Below, in pieces: positions 37,544 through 44,614 of a DNA stretch of 64,000 nt. The position numbers and the translations under genes are program-made. The DNA lies in contig NZ_FNIQ01000003.1 in assembly GCF_900104025.1 (NCBI RefSeq), positions 248,001 through 312,000 on the forward strand, in the 5' to 3' direction. Numbering within the stretch: the first letter of the stretch is position 1; each line of letters begins with the position of its first letter. Source of the stretch: Geodermatophilus sp. DSM 45219. Lineage in GTDB: Bacteria > Actinomycetota > Actinomycetes > Mycobacteriales > Geodermatophilaceae. The notes below the pieces were generated by a model. It was given only the letters and a program-made list of their open reading frames with translations, had not been told where the DNA came from and did not search any database.

Positions 37544-38197
37544 TCACTCGGGGCGGTCGCGCAGCTCGGTGGCGAGGATGGCCGCCTGGGTGCGCCGCTC
37601 GAGGCCCAGCTTGGCCAGCAGGTGGCTGGTGTAGTTCTTCACCGTCTTCTCCGCCAGCCCCATGCGGGTGCCGATCTGGCGGTTGGTCAGCCCCTCGCCG
37701 ATGAGCCGCAGCACGGTCCGCTCCTGCTCGGTGAGCACCGCGAGCCGGCGGTCCCGCTCGGCCGGGCGGCGGCGCGCGGTGACCGAGGCCCCCGCGTCCC
37801 GCTCGAACAGCGTGCCGCCCCCCGCGACCGTCCGGACGGCGGAGACCAGCGCCGAGCCGCGGACCTGCTTGAGCAGGTAGCCCGAGGCACCGGCGGCGAC
37901 CGCGGCGGCCACGGCGTCCTCGTCGGGGAAGCTGGTCAGCACCAGGCAGCGCAGCCCCGGCACCCGCTCGCGGAGCCGGCGGCACACCTCCGCGCCGTCC
38001 CCGTCGGGGAGCCGCATGTCGACGACGGTGACGTCCGGCCGCACCGCGGGGACGCGCGCCAGCGCCTCCGCGACCGACCCGGCCTCGCCGACCACGGTGA
38101 TCACCGGGTCCTCCTCGAGGACCTCGGCCACCCCGCGCCGGACCACCTCGTGGTCGTCGACCAGGAAGACACGCACGGGGGCGTCGGTGGACTCCAC
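37544..38197 (-). CDS. DevR/NarL-family response regulator
   Basis: 217 residues. The receiver ([18 protein letters not shown], acceptor Asp in [20 protein letters not shown]) is joined to a LuxR-type helix-turn-helix ([20 protein letters not shown] then [21 protein letters not shown]). Length and motifs match DevR/DosR, which activates dormancy genes on hypoxia. GTG 38197 is preferred because GGAGGGGGG lies seven bases upstream and the resulting length equals DevR; an in-frame start 39 bases earlier exists. Together with the convergent kinase gene it forms a complete two-component system. Confidence 0.88.
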   Translation of the reverse strand: MESTDAPVRVFLVDDHEVVRRGVAEVLEEDPVITVVGEAGSVAEALARVPAVRPDVTVVDMRLPDGDGAEVCRRLRERVPGLRCLVLTSFPDEDAVAAAVAAGASGYLLKQVRGSALVSAVRTVAGGGTLFERDAGASVTARRRPAERDRRLAVLTEQERTVLRLIGEGLTNRQIGTRMGLAEKTVKNYTSHLLAKLGLERRTQAAILATELRDRPE

Positions 38198-38274
38198 TGC
38201 CGCGCCCCCCTCCGCAGAGTGATCCACCTCACACACCGTAGTGATCGGCGGGTTCGGGCACCAGCCTCACGGAC

Positions 38275-39297
38275 TCACGCGGGCAGGAACAGGGCCGCGT
38301 AGAGGGTGAGGCCCGGGCCGAAGGCCATCGCCACGACCGGGCCGTCGACGCCGGCGAGCTCCTCCAGCACCAGCAGCACCGTGGCCGACGAGCAGTTCCC
38401 GTGCTCGGCCAGCACGTGCCGCGAGGCGGCCAGCTGCTCCTCGGCCAGCCCGAGCTGGTCGCGGACGACGTCGAGGATCCGCGGGCCGCCGGGGTGGACG
38501 GCCCAGCCGGCGACGTCCTCGAGCCGCAGCCCGGCCCCGGTCAGCAGCTCGTCGACGACGTCGCCGACGTGCCGGGACAGCACGTCGGGCACCCGCGGTG
38601 ACAGGCCCATCCGGAAGCCCAGGTCGGTGACGTCCCAGGTCATGTGGTCGGCGGTGGAGGCGTCGGTGCGGGCCACCACGCCGGCCAGCCGGCGGCCGCG
38701 AGCACCGGGCTCCAGCACCACGGCGGCCGCGGCGTCGGAGAACAACGCGTGCGCCACCACCTGGTCCAGTTCCCGCACCGCCGGCTGCACGTGCAGGCTG
38801 GTCAGCTCGCAGCACAGCAGCACGGCCGGCCGGGACCGCGCGGTCACGTAGTCGCCCACCGCCGCGAGACCCGGGATGGCGGCGTAGCAGCCCATGTGCC
38901 CGACCAGCAGCCGCTGCAGGCCCGGGGGCATGCCCAGGTCGCTGGCCAGCCGGATGTCCAGGCCCGGGGTGGCGTACCCGGTGCAGGTGGCGACGGCGAA
39001 CAGGCCGACATCGCCGGGTGCGAGGCCGGCGTCGTCCAGGGCCGCAGCGACGGCCTGCTTGCCCAGCGGCAGCGCCTCCTCGACGTAGCGCTGCATCCGC
39101 GCCCCGGTGCTCCAGCCGCTGATGTCCTCGTCGATCGGGTTGGCGACGGCGTGCCGGCGGCGGACCCCGGAGCCGGCGAAGACCCGCTTGGCGGCGCGGA
39201 TGCCGGCGTAGTGCTCGGCGAAGAAGCCGTCCCAGGCCGCGTCCTGCTCGATCGTCGTCGGCAACGCCCGACCGGCGCCGGTCAGGACGGCGCTCAT
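38275..39297 (-). CDS. Type III polyketide synthase (chalcone synthase-like)
   Basis: 340 residues, the usual size for bacterial type III synthases. The thiolase-fold catalytic triad is visible: Cys137 in LVGHMGCYAAIPGL, His268 in WAVHPGGPRIL and Asn301 in AEHGNCSSATV. Such enzymes extend a CoA-bound starter with malonyl-CoA and cyclise it into pyrones, resorcinols or naphthols. Bacterial relatives make alkylresorcinols, alkylpyrones or tetrahydroxynaphthalene. The next gene, read in the same direction from upstream, encodes a SAM methyltransferase 73 bases away, a common tailoring partner. No P450 or FAD hydroxylase is nearby, so the product may be a simple methylated phenolic lipid or pyrone. 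Confidence 0.9.
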   Translation of the reverse strand: MSAVLTGAGRALPTTIEQDAAWDGFFAEHYAGIRAAKRVFAGSGVRRRHAVANPIDEDISGWSTGARMQRYVEEALPLGKQAVAAALDDAGLAPGDVGLFAVATCTGYATPGLDIRLASDLGMPPGLQRLLVGHMGCYAAIPGLAAVGDYVTARSRPAVLLCCELTSLHVQPAVRELDQVVAHALFSDAAAAVVLEPGARGRRLAGVVARTDASTADHMTWDVTDLGFRMGLSPRVPDVLSRHVGDVVDELLTGAGLRLEDVAGWAVHPGGPRILDVVRDQLGLAEEQLAASRHVLAEHGNCSSATVLLVLEELAGVDGPVVAMAFGPGLTLYAALFLPA

Positions 39298-39370
39298 CGG
39301 CGCAGCTCAGGGGCGGTCATGCCACCGACGTTACGGGCGACCGGTCCGCTCCGCCGCTCCGTCGGCCGCC

Positions 39371-40072
39371 TCACCGGCGCCGCCCGTAGCCGGCGAAGAC
39401 GACCGCCGTGGACCGCACCGGCTTCATCCGCACGGACTGCCGCCGGCCCAGCCGCCAGGCCACCGCGTCGCGGAACGAGGGGCGCAGGCCGACCAGCCGC
39501 AGCTCCAGGCCGAGGTCGTCGGCGGCGGCGAGCAGGCGGGCACGGTCGACGTAGAGCGCGGGGTCGTGGATGCCGGGGGGCGGTCCGCCGGGCAGCCGCT
39601 CGGCCACGGTGGTGGTGAGGAAGCGCCCGATCCGGGTGGCGGCCAGGCTGTCGAGGACCAGCGTGCCGCCGGGACGCAGCACCCGGGCGCACTCGGCGAG
39701 CACCCCGACGTCGTCCTCGACGTGCTCGAGGATCTCGCCGGCCACGACGACGTCGGCGCACCCGTCGGCCAGCGGGACGGCGAGCACCGACCCGCGCACC
39801 GGCAGGACGCCGTGCTCGCGCGCCACCCGCAGGCCCTGCAGGCCGAGGTCGACGCCGACGTGCCGGAAGCCGAGACGGGCGACGTGCGGTCCCATCAGCC
39901 CCCCGCCGCAAGCCAGGTCGACCAGCACCGCGCCCGGATCCCGCGCGGGCGGGATGTGCTCGGCCCGCGAGGTGGCCAGCCAGTGCAGCGCGGCGAACCC
40001 GCCGGAGGCGTCCCACCACTGGTCGGCGAGGTCGTCGTACTGGGCGGGGTCGTTCGGGCGGAGCTGGGTCAT
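39371..40072 (-). CDS. SAM-dependent methyltransferase (UbiG-like class I)
   Basis: 233 residues. SAM motif I is VLVDLACGGGLMGPHVARLG, and GEILEHVEDD with ECARVLRPGGTLVLD are motifs II and III of UbiG/UbiE-like O- or C-methyltransferases. The N-terminus (YDDLADQWWDASGGFAALHWL) is a good match to the start of UbiG, which methylates hydroxyls of quinone rings. Because it sits directly upstream of the type III polyketide synthase in the same direction, the likely substrate is that enzyme's phenolic product. A quinone-pathway role is an alternative. ATG 40072 is the family start. Confidence 0.83.
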   Translation of the reverse strand: MTQLRPNDPAQYDDLADQWWDASGGFAALHWLATSRAEHIPPARDPGAVLVDLACGGGLMGPHVARLGFRHVGVDLGLQGLRVAREHGVLPVRGSVLAVPLADGCADVVVAGEILEHVEDDVGVLAECARVLRPGGTLVLDSLAATRIGRFLTTTVAERLPGGPPPGIHDPALYVDRARLLAAADDLGLELRLVGLRPSFRDAVAWRLGRRQSVRMKPVRSTAVVFAGYGRRR

Positions 40073-40081
40073 GTGTCGCCG

Positions 40082-40426
40082 TCAGCCCTTCAGGGGGTCG
40101 TGCCCCCAGTTCATCAGCGAGTACCGCCACCTCGAGTGCTCGACGTCCTCCTTGGCCGGCTGCTGGGCCAGGTGGCGGGCGACGTAGCCGTGCACCTTGC
40201 GCATGTGGGCGAGGTCGTCGTCGTCGAGGTCGCCCTTCTTCTTCCGCAGCAGCTCGACGATCCGGCGTCCCTCGGCGTGGCCGGTGGACTCGCCCGCGCC
40301 GTCCTTCTTCTGGCCGACCGACTGCGACTCGTCGGTCGCCAGCCACTCCTCGAGCTCCGAGGGGCTCATGTTGACCGCCTCGCCGAACTCGCGACGGACG
40401 GTGTCCGGGTCCTCGTCGTGCGCCAT
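40082..40426 (-). CDS. DUF3140 family protein
   Basis: 114 residues, hydrophilic. Features are MAHDEDPDTVRREFGEAVNM, SPSELEEWLATDESQSVGQK, GRRIVELLRKKK, and VARHLAQQP followed by SRWRYSLMNWGHDPLKG. This is the DUF3140 pattern; these small proteins are widespread in actinobacteria and some are annotated as DNA-binding, without experimental proof that I can cite. ATG 40426 gives the conserved length. The gene ends nine bases before the start of the methyltransferase gene and may share its transcript. Confidence 0.85.
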   Translation of the reverse strand: MAHDEDPDTVRREFGEAVNMSPSELEEWLATDESQSVGQKKDGAGESTGHAEGRRIVELLRKKKGDLDDDDLAHMRKVHGYVARHLAQQPAKEDVEHSRWRYSLMNWGHDPLKG

Positions 40427-40487
40427 GGCTGCCTCCGCATGCGGTCTGGCGCGTGTCGCGCCCCGGGCACCGCGGTACCGCAGGTGG

Positions 40488-40985
40488 GTGGCGCGGAAAC
40501 GGAGCGACCTGGCCGGGGCGGCGGTCGCCCGCGGCCAGACGCCGGAGGAGGTGCTCGACCGCAACCTCGCCGAGCTGCTGCAGGAGATGCGGGTGGCCAT
40601 CACCGGCGTGCAGATCCTGTTCGCGTTCCTGCTCACGCTGCCGTTCAGCGCCCGCTTCGACGAGCTCGGCACCTTCGGGACGACGGTCTACGCGGTGACG
40701 CTGCTCAGCACGGCGTCCGCGACGCTGGTGCTCATCGCGCCGGTGTCCTTCCACCGCACCCTGTTCCGGCAGCGGCGCAAGGAGCAGCTGGTCGCCTTCG
40801 CCGACGGCGCGCTCCTGGTCGGGCTCGCCCTGCTGCTGCTCGGCATCGCGGCTGCGGTCCTGCTGGTGCTCGACGTCGTCCTCGGCCGCCGACCGGCCCT
40901 CGTGGCCTGCGGGTTCGTCGTCGTGCTGGGCGTCGTGGCCTGGTACGTGCTGCCGCTGCGCCAGCGCCGCCGCGCCGACGGCTGA
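40488..40985 (+). CDS. DUF6328 family membrane protein
   Basis: 165 residues. A soluble start with LDRNLAELLQEMRVAITGVQ leads into four membrane helices (FAFLLTLPFSARF, VTLLSTASATLVLIAP, ALLVGLALLLLGIAAAV, CGFVVVLGVVAWYVL), with RTLFRQRRKEQ in a cytoplasmic loop. This is the DUF6328 (sometimes labelled sodium:proton antiporter-like) family; transport has not been shown. GTG 40488 is preferred; an in-frame ATG at 40425 overlaps the divergent DUF3140 start and adds 21 unconserved residues. Confidence 0.8.
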   Translation: MARKRSDLAGAAVARGQTPEEVLDRNLAELLQEMRVAITGVQILFAFLLTLPFSARFDELGTFGTTVYAVTLLSTASATLVLIAPVSFHRTLFRQRRKEQLVAFADGALLVGLALLLLGIAAAVLLVLDVVLGRRPALVACGFVVVLGVVAWYVLPLRQRRRADG

Positions 40986-41009
40986 CCCGCCCCGGGGCAT
41001 GCTGCGCGG

Positions 41010-41999
41010 GTGAGCGTCACCGTCGTCGGCAGCCTCAACGAGGACGTGCTGGTCCGGGTCGCCCGGCTCCCCGGGCGCGGCGAGACCGTGGTCGGCCGGG
41101 GGACCGTGCTGGCGCCGGGCGGCAAGGGGGCCAACCAGGCCGCGGCCGCCGGGCGACTCGGCGACGGCGTGGCCATGGTCGGCCGGGTCGGCGACGACCC
41201 CGCCGCGGACCGGCAGCTGGCCGCGCTGGCCCAAGCGGGGGTCGACGTCACCGCGGTGCACCGGACGCCCGGGGCCCCCACCGGCACCGCCACCATCCCG
41301 GTCGAGGACGACAGCGGGGAGAACCTGATCGTCGTCGTCCCGGGAGCCAACGCCGAGCTGGCACCCGCGGACGTCGACACCGCGGCGGTGCGCGACGCGC
41401 GGGTGGTGCTGCTCCAGCTGGAGGTGCCGCTGGCGACGGTCGAGGCGGCGGCCGCGGTGGCACGCGGCACCGTCGTCCTCACCCCGGCACCGCCGCAGCC
41501 GCTGCCGGCGGAGCTGCTCGCCCGGGTCGACGTCCTGGTGCCGAACGAGCACGAGCTGGTGCAGCTGGCCGGGGCACCCGCCGGCGAGCGGACGCCCGGC
41601 GAGCTGGCGGCGCTGGCCCGCACCCTGACGGCCGGCACGGTGGTCGTCACCCTCGGCGCGCGCGGCGCGCTGCTGGTGCCCGCCGGCGGCCCGGCCGTGC
41701 TGCAGCCACCGCTCCCGGTGCGACCGGTGGACACCACCGGCGCCGGGGACGCGTTCTGCGGGGCGCTGGCCGTGGCGCTGGCGGCGGGGACCGCGCCGGC
41801 CGACGCGGTCGCGACCGCGGCCACCGCCGCGGCGCTGTCGACCTCCGGACCGGGCGCCCGGGGAGCGCTCCCCGACGCGGCCGCGGTCGCCGCGGCGCGG
41901 CCCGGGCTGCCGCCCGCCGTCCCGCTCGGCGAGGCGGTTGACCCGGCAGCCGACCGGGCACAGCCTGACTCAGCCGACGACCGAGGAGGACCCCGATGA
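41010..41999 (+). CDS. rbsK: Ribokinase (PfkB family)
   Basis: 329 residues. PfkB signatures are visible: VVGSLNEDVLVRVARLPGRGET at the N-terminus, LAPGGKGANQAAAAGRLG (signature 1), and VDTTGAGDAFCGALAVAL (signature 2) with the catalytic Asp in GAGD. NEHELVQLAG and TLGARGALLV complete the sugar kinase fold. Ribokinase phosphorylates D-ribose at O5. The last ~25 residues (VDPAADRAQPDSADDRGG) are a hydrophilic tail beyond the fold. No rbs transporter is adjacent. The stop overlaps the start of a 48-residue gene (ATGA). Confidence 0.87.
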   Translation: MSVTVVGSLNEDVLVRVARLPGRGETVVGRGTVLAPGGKGANQAAAAGRLGDGVAMVGRVGDDPAADRQLAALAQAGVDVTAVHRTPGAPTGTATIPVEDDSGENLIVVVPGANAELAPADVDTAAVRDARVVLLQLEVPLATVEAAAAVARGTVVLTPAPPQPLPAELLARVDVLVPNEHELVQLAGAPAGERTPGELAALARTLTAGTVVVTLGARGALLVPAGGPAVLQPPLPVRPVDTTGAGDAFCGALAVALAAGTAPADAVATAATAAALSTSGPGARGALPDAAAVAAARPGLPPAVPLGEAVDPAADRAQPDSADDRGGPR

Positions 42000-42142
42000 G
42001 CGAACCGGAGCGCCCGCCCCGCACGCCCGAGCCCGCCGAGGGCGGCGACCCGCCCGGCCAGGAGGACGCCGGCCGCACCCCGCGGGCCGAGGAGCCCGCC
42101 GAGGGCGGCGACGTGTCCGGGGGCGGCGCGGACACCCCCTGA
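41996..42142 (+). CDS. Small acidic, proline/glycine-rich hypothetical protein (48 aa)
   Basis: 48 residues, composed almost only of E, G, P, D, A and R, with a near-repeated word (PAEGGDPPG and PAEGGDVSG). It would be intrinsically disordered. The ATG overlaps the ribokinase stop (ATGA) and GAGGAGG stands at 41983-41989, so translation is well supported. A 9-bp hairpin follows. Function unknown; four other tiny polar proteins occur within 7 kb. Confidence 0.55.
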   Translation: MSEPERPPRTPEPAEGGDPPGQEDAGRTPRAEEPAEGGDVSGGGADTP

Positions 42143-42151
42143 CCGCGGTCC

Positions 42152-42179
42152 CGGCCCGGTGGCCGAGGGGACCGGGCCG
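42152..42179 (+). terminator. Short hairpin terminator
   Basis: CGGCCCGGT (42152-42160) pairs with ACCGGGCCG (42171-42179), 10 bases after the stop of the 48-residue gene. Confidence 0.5.
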
Positions 42180-42260
42180 TGACGCATCTCTCCCGGCCGC
42201 CACCCCCGTTCACCGGGTCGGGGCTGTTTCGTCACCCACCGTGCGGGGGACCCTGGTCCC

Positions 42261-42401
42261 ATGGAGGACACCCAGCACCAGCCCCGTGTAGGCACCGAGG
42301 CCCCCGAGGAGCGCCCGGCGGACGAGTCGCAGGCGCGCCAGGACGCGACCCCGCCGCTGGTCCGCATGCTGGCCAACCCGCGCAGGATCCGCCGGGGCTG
42401 A
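42261..42401 (+). CDS. Small hypothetical protein (46 aa) with basic C-terminus
   Basis: 46 residues. The first two thirds are polar and acidic (MEDTQHQPRVGTEAPEERPA), and the end is LVRMLANPRRIRRG, a short amphipathic basic segment. ATG 42261 has a GGGGA upstream. A strong hairpin begins immediately after the stop, which supports a real transcript end here. No family recognised. Confidence 0.45.
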   Translation: MEDTQHQPRVGTEAPEERPADESQARQDATPPLVRMLANPRRIRRG

Positions 42402-42467
42402 ACCCCGCGGGGATCGGTCGGCCGCGGCGGCGGGAACCGTCACACGCGTCCCACCGATCCCCGGGGT
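42402..42467 (+). terminator. Imperfect 15-bp hairpin after the 46-residue gene
   Basis: ACCCCG plus GGGGATCGGT (42402-42418) pairs with ACCGATCCCCGGGGT (42453-42467), with one bulge. It is adjacent to the stop codon. Confidence 0.5.
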
Positions 42468-42570
42468 CCCGGTCGGCCCGGGCGTACCTCGTCACTCACC
42501 GCAACCACCTGTCCGGCGTTCCCGGCGTGCCGCGAACTGCTCCGTCACGCCCTGGGGCAGCATCCCGCAC

Positions 42571-43191
42571 GTGACCGCAGCCGCCATCCCCCTCGTCGCC
42601 GACGACTCCGCCCCCGTCCGCCGGAGCCGGGCCGAGCGGCAGGCCATCGTCCTGGACACCGCTGAGCGGCTGTTCGCGACCCGCAGCTCGCGCAGCGTCG
42701 GGATGGACGAGCTGGTCCGCGAGACGGGCCTGGGCAAGATGACGGTCTACCGGCTGTTCAAGAGCAAGGACGACCTGGTCGGGGCCTACCTCGCACGCAA
42801 GGCGGCCACCGTGCTGGCCCGGATCGACGCCGACCTCGCGCGCCTGGAGGACGACCCCCGGGCGGCCCTGCTGTCCGTCGTCGACACCGTCGAGTCCGAC
42901 GTCACCCGGGCCGGCTTCCGCGGTTGCCCGTTCACCAACGTCAGCAGCGAGTACGACGACCCGGAGCACCCCGCGCGCAGCGCCGCGGCCGACTACAAGT
43001 TCGAGCTGCACGCCCGCCTGGAGCGGCTCGCCGAGCAGGTGGCGCCCGGTGCCGGCGAGGACCTCGCCGCGCAGGTGCACCTGATCATCGACGGGATGTA
43101 CCTCTCCGGCGGGCTCCTCGGCCCCGACGGCCCGGCCTCCCACGGTCGCGCGCTGGCCGAGCAGCTGATCGACATCGCCGTCGCCCGCTGA
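42571..43191 (+). CDS. TetR-family transcriptional regulator
   Basis: 206 residues. The N-terminal helix-turn-helix is VLDTAERLFATRSSRSVGMD followed by LVRETGLGKMTVYRLFKSKD, the canonical TetR DNA-binding domain. The ligand domain contains GFRGCPFTNVSSEYDDPEHP, which places it near TetR proteins with the AcrR-like C-terminal domain that carries GCPFTN. GTG 42571 starts the protein. No adjacent divergent target is obvious: upstream are tiny genes and downstream is a tandem repeat. Ligand unknown. Confidence 0.87.
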   Translation: MTAAAIPLVADDSAPVRRSRAERQAIVLDTAERLFATRSSRSVGMDELVRETGLGKMTVYRLFKSKDDLVGAYLARKAATVLARIDADLARLEDDPRAALLSVVDTVESDVTRAGFRGCPFTNVSSEYDDPEHPARSAAADYKFELHARLERLAEQVAPGAGEDLAAQVHLIIDGMYLSGGLLGPDGPASHGRALAEQLIDIAVAR

Positions 43192-43216
43192 TCCCACTGC
43201 GGTCCTCCGGACCGCA

Positions 43217-43488
43217 CCGCGGCCAGGGGCCGTCCCCCGGCTGCGCTGAGCCCCACCCCCCGACCACTCGTCGGGAACCCTCCGGGTCCCGCTCCTCCCG
43301 GCCGACCCCGCGGCCAGGGGCCGCCCCCCGGCTGCGCTGAGCCCCACCCCCCGACCACTCGTCGGGAACCCTCCGGGCCCCGCTCCTCCCGGCCGACACC
43401 GCGGCCAGGTGCCGTCCCCCGGCTGCGCTGAGCCCCACCCCCCGACCACTCGTCGGGAACCCTCCGGGCCCCGCTCCTCCGCGGTCGC
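43217..43488. repeat. 91-bp direct tandem repeat, three copies
   Basis: Units begin at CCGCGGCC in 43217, 43308 and 43399, exactly 91 bases apart; the third is cut short near 43488. Each unit contains CCGGCTGCGCTGAGCCCC, then CACCCCCCGACCACTCGTCGG with its own inverted repeat (CCGAC/GTCGG), then GGAACCCTCCGGG. Copies differ at only a few positions. The words CCCCCCxxCCACTCG resemble the dispersed hairpin repeats of this window. It fills most of the gene-free space between the TetR gene and the next gene; 91 is not a multiple of three and no coding function is apparent. Confidence 0.92.
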
Positions 43489-43524
43489 CCGGCGGGGAGC
43501 CACCTGGGACAGCAGGATGGGCCG

Positions 43525-43953
43525 GTGAGCACCGACCGCAGCCGGCCCGACCTCGACGACACCACCGTGGAGGGCCTGGGCAAGCTCTCCGAGGCCCTCG
43601 AGACCATCGAGCAGGCGCGGGGGCAGCTGTACGGCTTCCACCAGCACTCCGGCAAGGCCGACCTGCTGCTGCAGGACGCCGTCGAGCTGCTCCGGAAGGC
43701 CGGCCACACCGAGCTCGCCGACGACCTCGACCGCGACCTCGTCGGCCGCAACGTCGTCGCCGACCGCTGGACCTTCCAGATCGTCGAGGACTACGACGCC
43801 AACTACTGGTCGGTCTTCCGCGCCTTCGACGAGCGCGCCCGCGCCGAGCTGTCGGGCGGCGACCGGCACGTGTTCGAGGCCCGGATGAAGCAGCGCGAGC
43901 GGACGAAGGGCCACCCGAACCACGAGGCCGGCCCGGTCCTCCGGGAGGAGTAG
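43525..43953 (+). CDS. Conserved hypothetical protein (142 aa)
   Basis: 142 residues, soluble, mostly helical: LGKLSEALETIEQARGQLYG, HQHSGKADLLLQDAVELLRK, HTELADDLDRDLVGRNVV, then DRWTFQIVEDYDANYWSVFR. The composition is that of a real, folded protein and differs from the tiny disordered proteins around it. GTG 43525 is 36 bases after the tandem repeat array. I do not recognise a family. A perfect 20-bp hairpin follows the stop by twelve bases. Confidence 0.7.
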   Translation: MSTDRSRPDLDDTTVEGLGKLSEALETIEQARGQLYGFHQHSGKADLLLQDAVELLRKAGHTELADDLDRDLVGRNVVADRWTFQIVEDYDANYWSVFRAFDERARAELSGGDRHVFEARMKQRERTKGHPNHEAGPVLREE

Positions 43954-43965
43954 TCGGAGCCCGGC

Positions 43966-44015
43966 TGCGGGGAAGTCGGGCTCTGGTGCACCGCGCAGAG
44001 CCCGACTTCCCCGCA
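43966..44015 (+). terminator. Perfect 20-bp inverted repeat after the 142-residue gene
   Basis: Arms 43966-43985 and 43996-44015 are exact reverse complements around a 10-base loop. It is terminator-like by position but has no T-run. Confidence 0.7.
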
Positions 44016-44073
44016 CCAGGGCAGGCACGGCGGTGCGGTCGCCCTGCGGACGGCGCCGACGCACACTCGGGCC

Positions 44074-44238
44074 ATGACCATGCCCGAGCCCGACGAGCCG
44101 CGCGACGTCCAGCCCCTCGGCGGCGAGGCCGCTCCGCCCGGCGACCCGGAGTCCCAGGGCGGCACCCCCGGCCCCGCCGACGGCGTGGCCGGGCCGAGCT
44201 GGCCACCGGCCGGGACCGAGCCCGACGCGCACCGCTGA
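44074..44238 (+). CDS. Small disordered hypothetical protein (54 aa)
   Basis: 54 residues rich in P, G, E and D (MTMPEPDEPRDVQPLGGEAA, ending GTEPDAHR). No ordered segment is expected. ATG 44074 has only a weak purine-rich upstream region. It resembles the other tiny acidic proteins at 41996, 48290 and 48543 in composition, not in sequence. It could be spurious. Confidence 0.35.
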   Translation: MTMPEPDEPRDVQPLGGEAAPPGDPESQGGTPGPADGVAGPSWPPAGTEPDAHR

Positions 44239-44275
44239 CCGTGCGCGGGACCGCGGTCGGCGCGAGACTCGACCC

Positions 44276-44614
44276 GTGACCTCACCCGGTACCGATCCCA
44301 CGCGCCCGCGACCGGGCGCCACCGGTCCGACCACGGGCCCCGGGACGACGGGCCCGGCGCCCACCGGCGGTACGACGACCGAGCGCCACGCCGGCCGCAC
44401 CATCGGGCGCACCCTGGCCCTGGCGTTGCTGCTGTTCGTCACCGTGCTGCTGGTGCTCTTCGTCGTCTTCAACACCCAGACCGTCGAGATCAGCCTGGTG
44501 TTCACCGACGTGCAGGCACCCCTGGTGCTCGCCCTGGTCATCGCCGCCGCCCTGGGTGGCCTGCTGGTCGGCCTGGCCTCCCTCGTGCTGCGCGCCCGGC
44601 GCCGCCGCTCCTAG
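44276..44614 (+). CDS. LapA/DUF1049 (YciS-like) two-helix membrane protein
   Basis: 112 residues. About 40 G/P/T-rich residues precede two membrane helices (TLALALLLFVTVLLVLFVVF and LVLALVIAAALGGLLVGLAS) that flank FNTQTVEISLVFTDVQAP, the hallmark loop of the LapA (DUF1049) family. In E. coli LapA works with LapB in envelope regulation, but actinobacterial homologues lack that context and their role is unknown. GTG 44276 is the start; the stop overlaps that of the convergent GGDEF-EAL gene (CTAG). Confidence 0.82.
   Translation: MTSPGTDPTRPRPGATGPTTGPGTTGPAPTGGTTTERHAGRTIGRTLALALLLFVTVLLVLFVVFNTQTVEISLVFTDVQAPLVLALVIAAALGGLLVGLASLVLRARRRRS

Noticed and set aside
43217-43488. The tandem array as a CRISPR
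   Set aside because: Units are 91 bases and directly adjacent, without unique spacers, and no cas genes are present.
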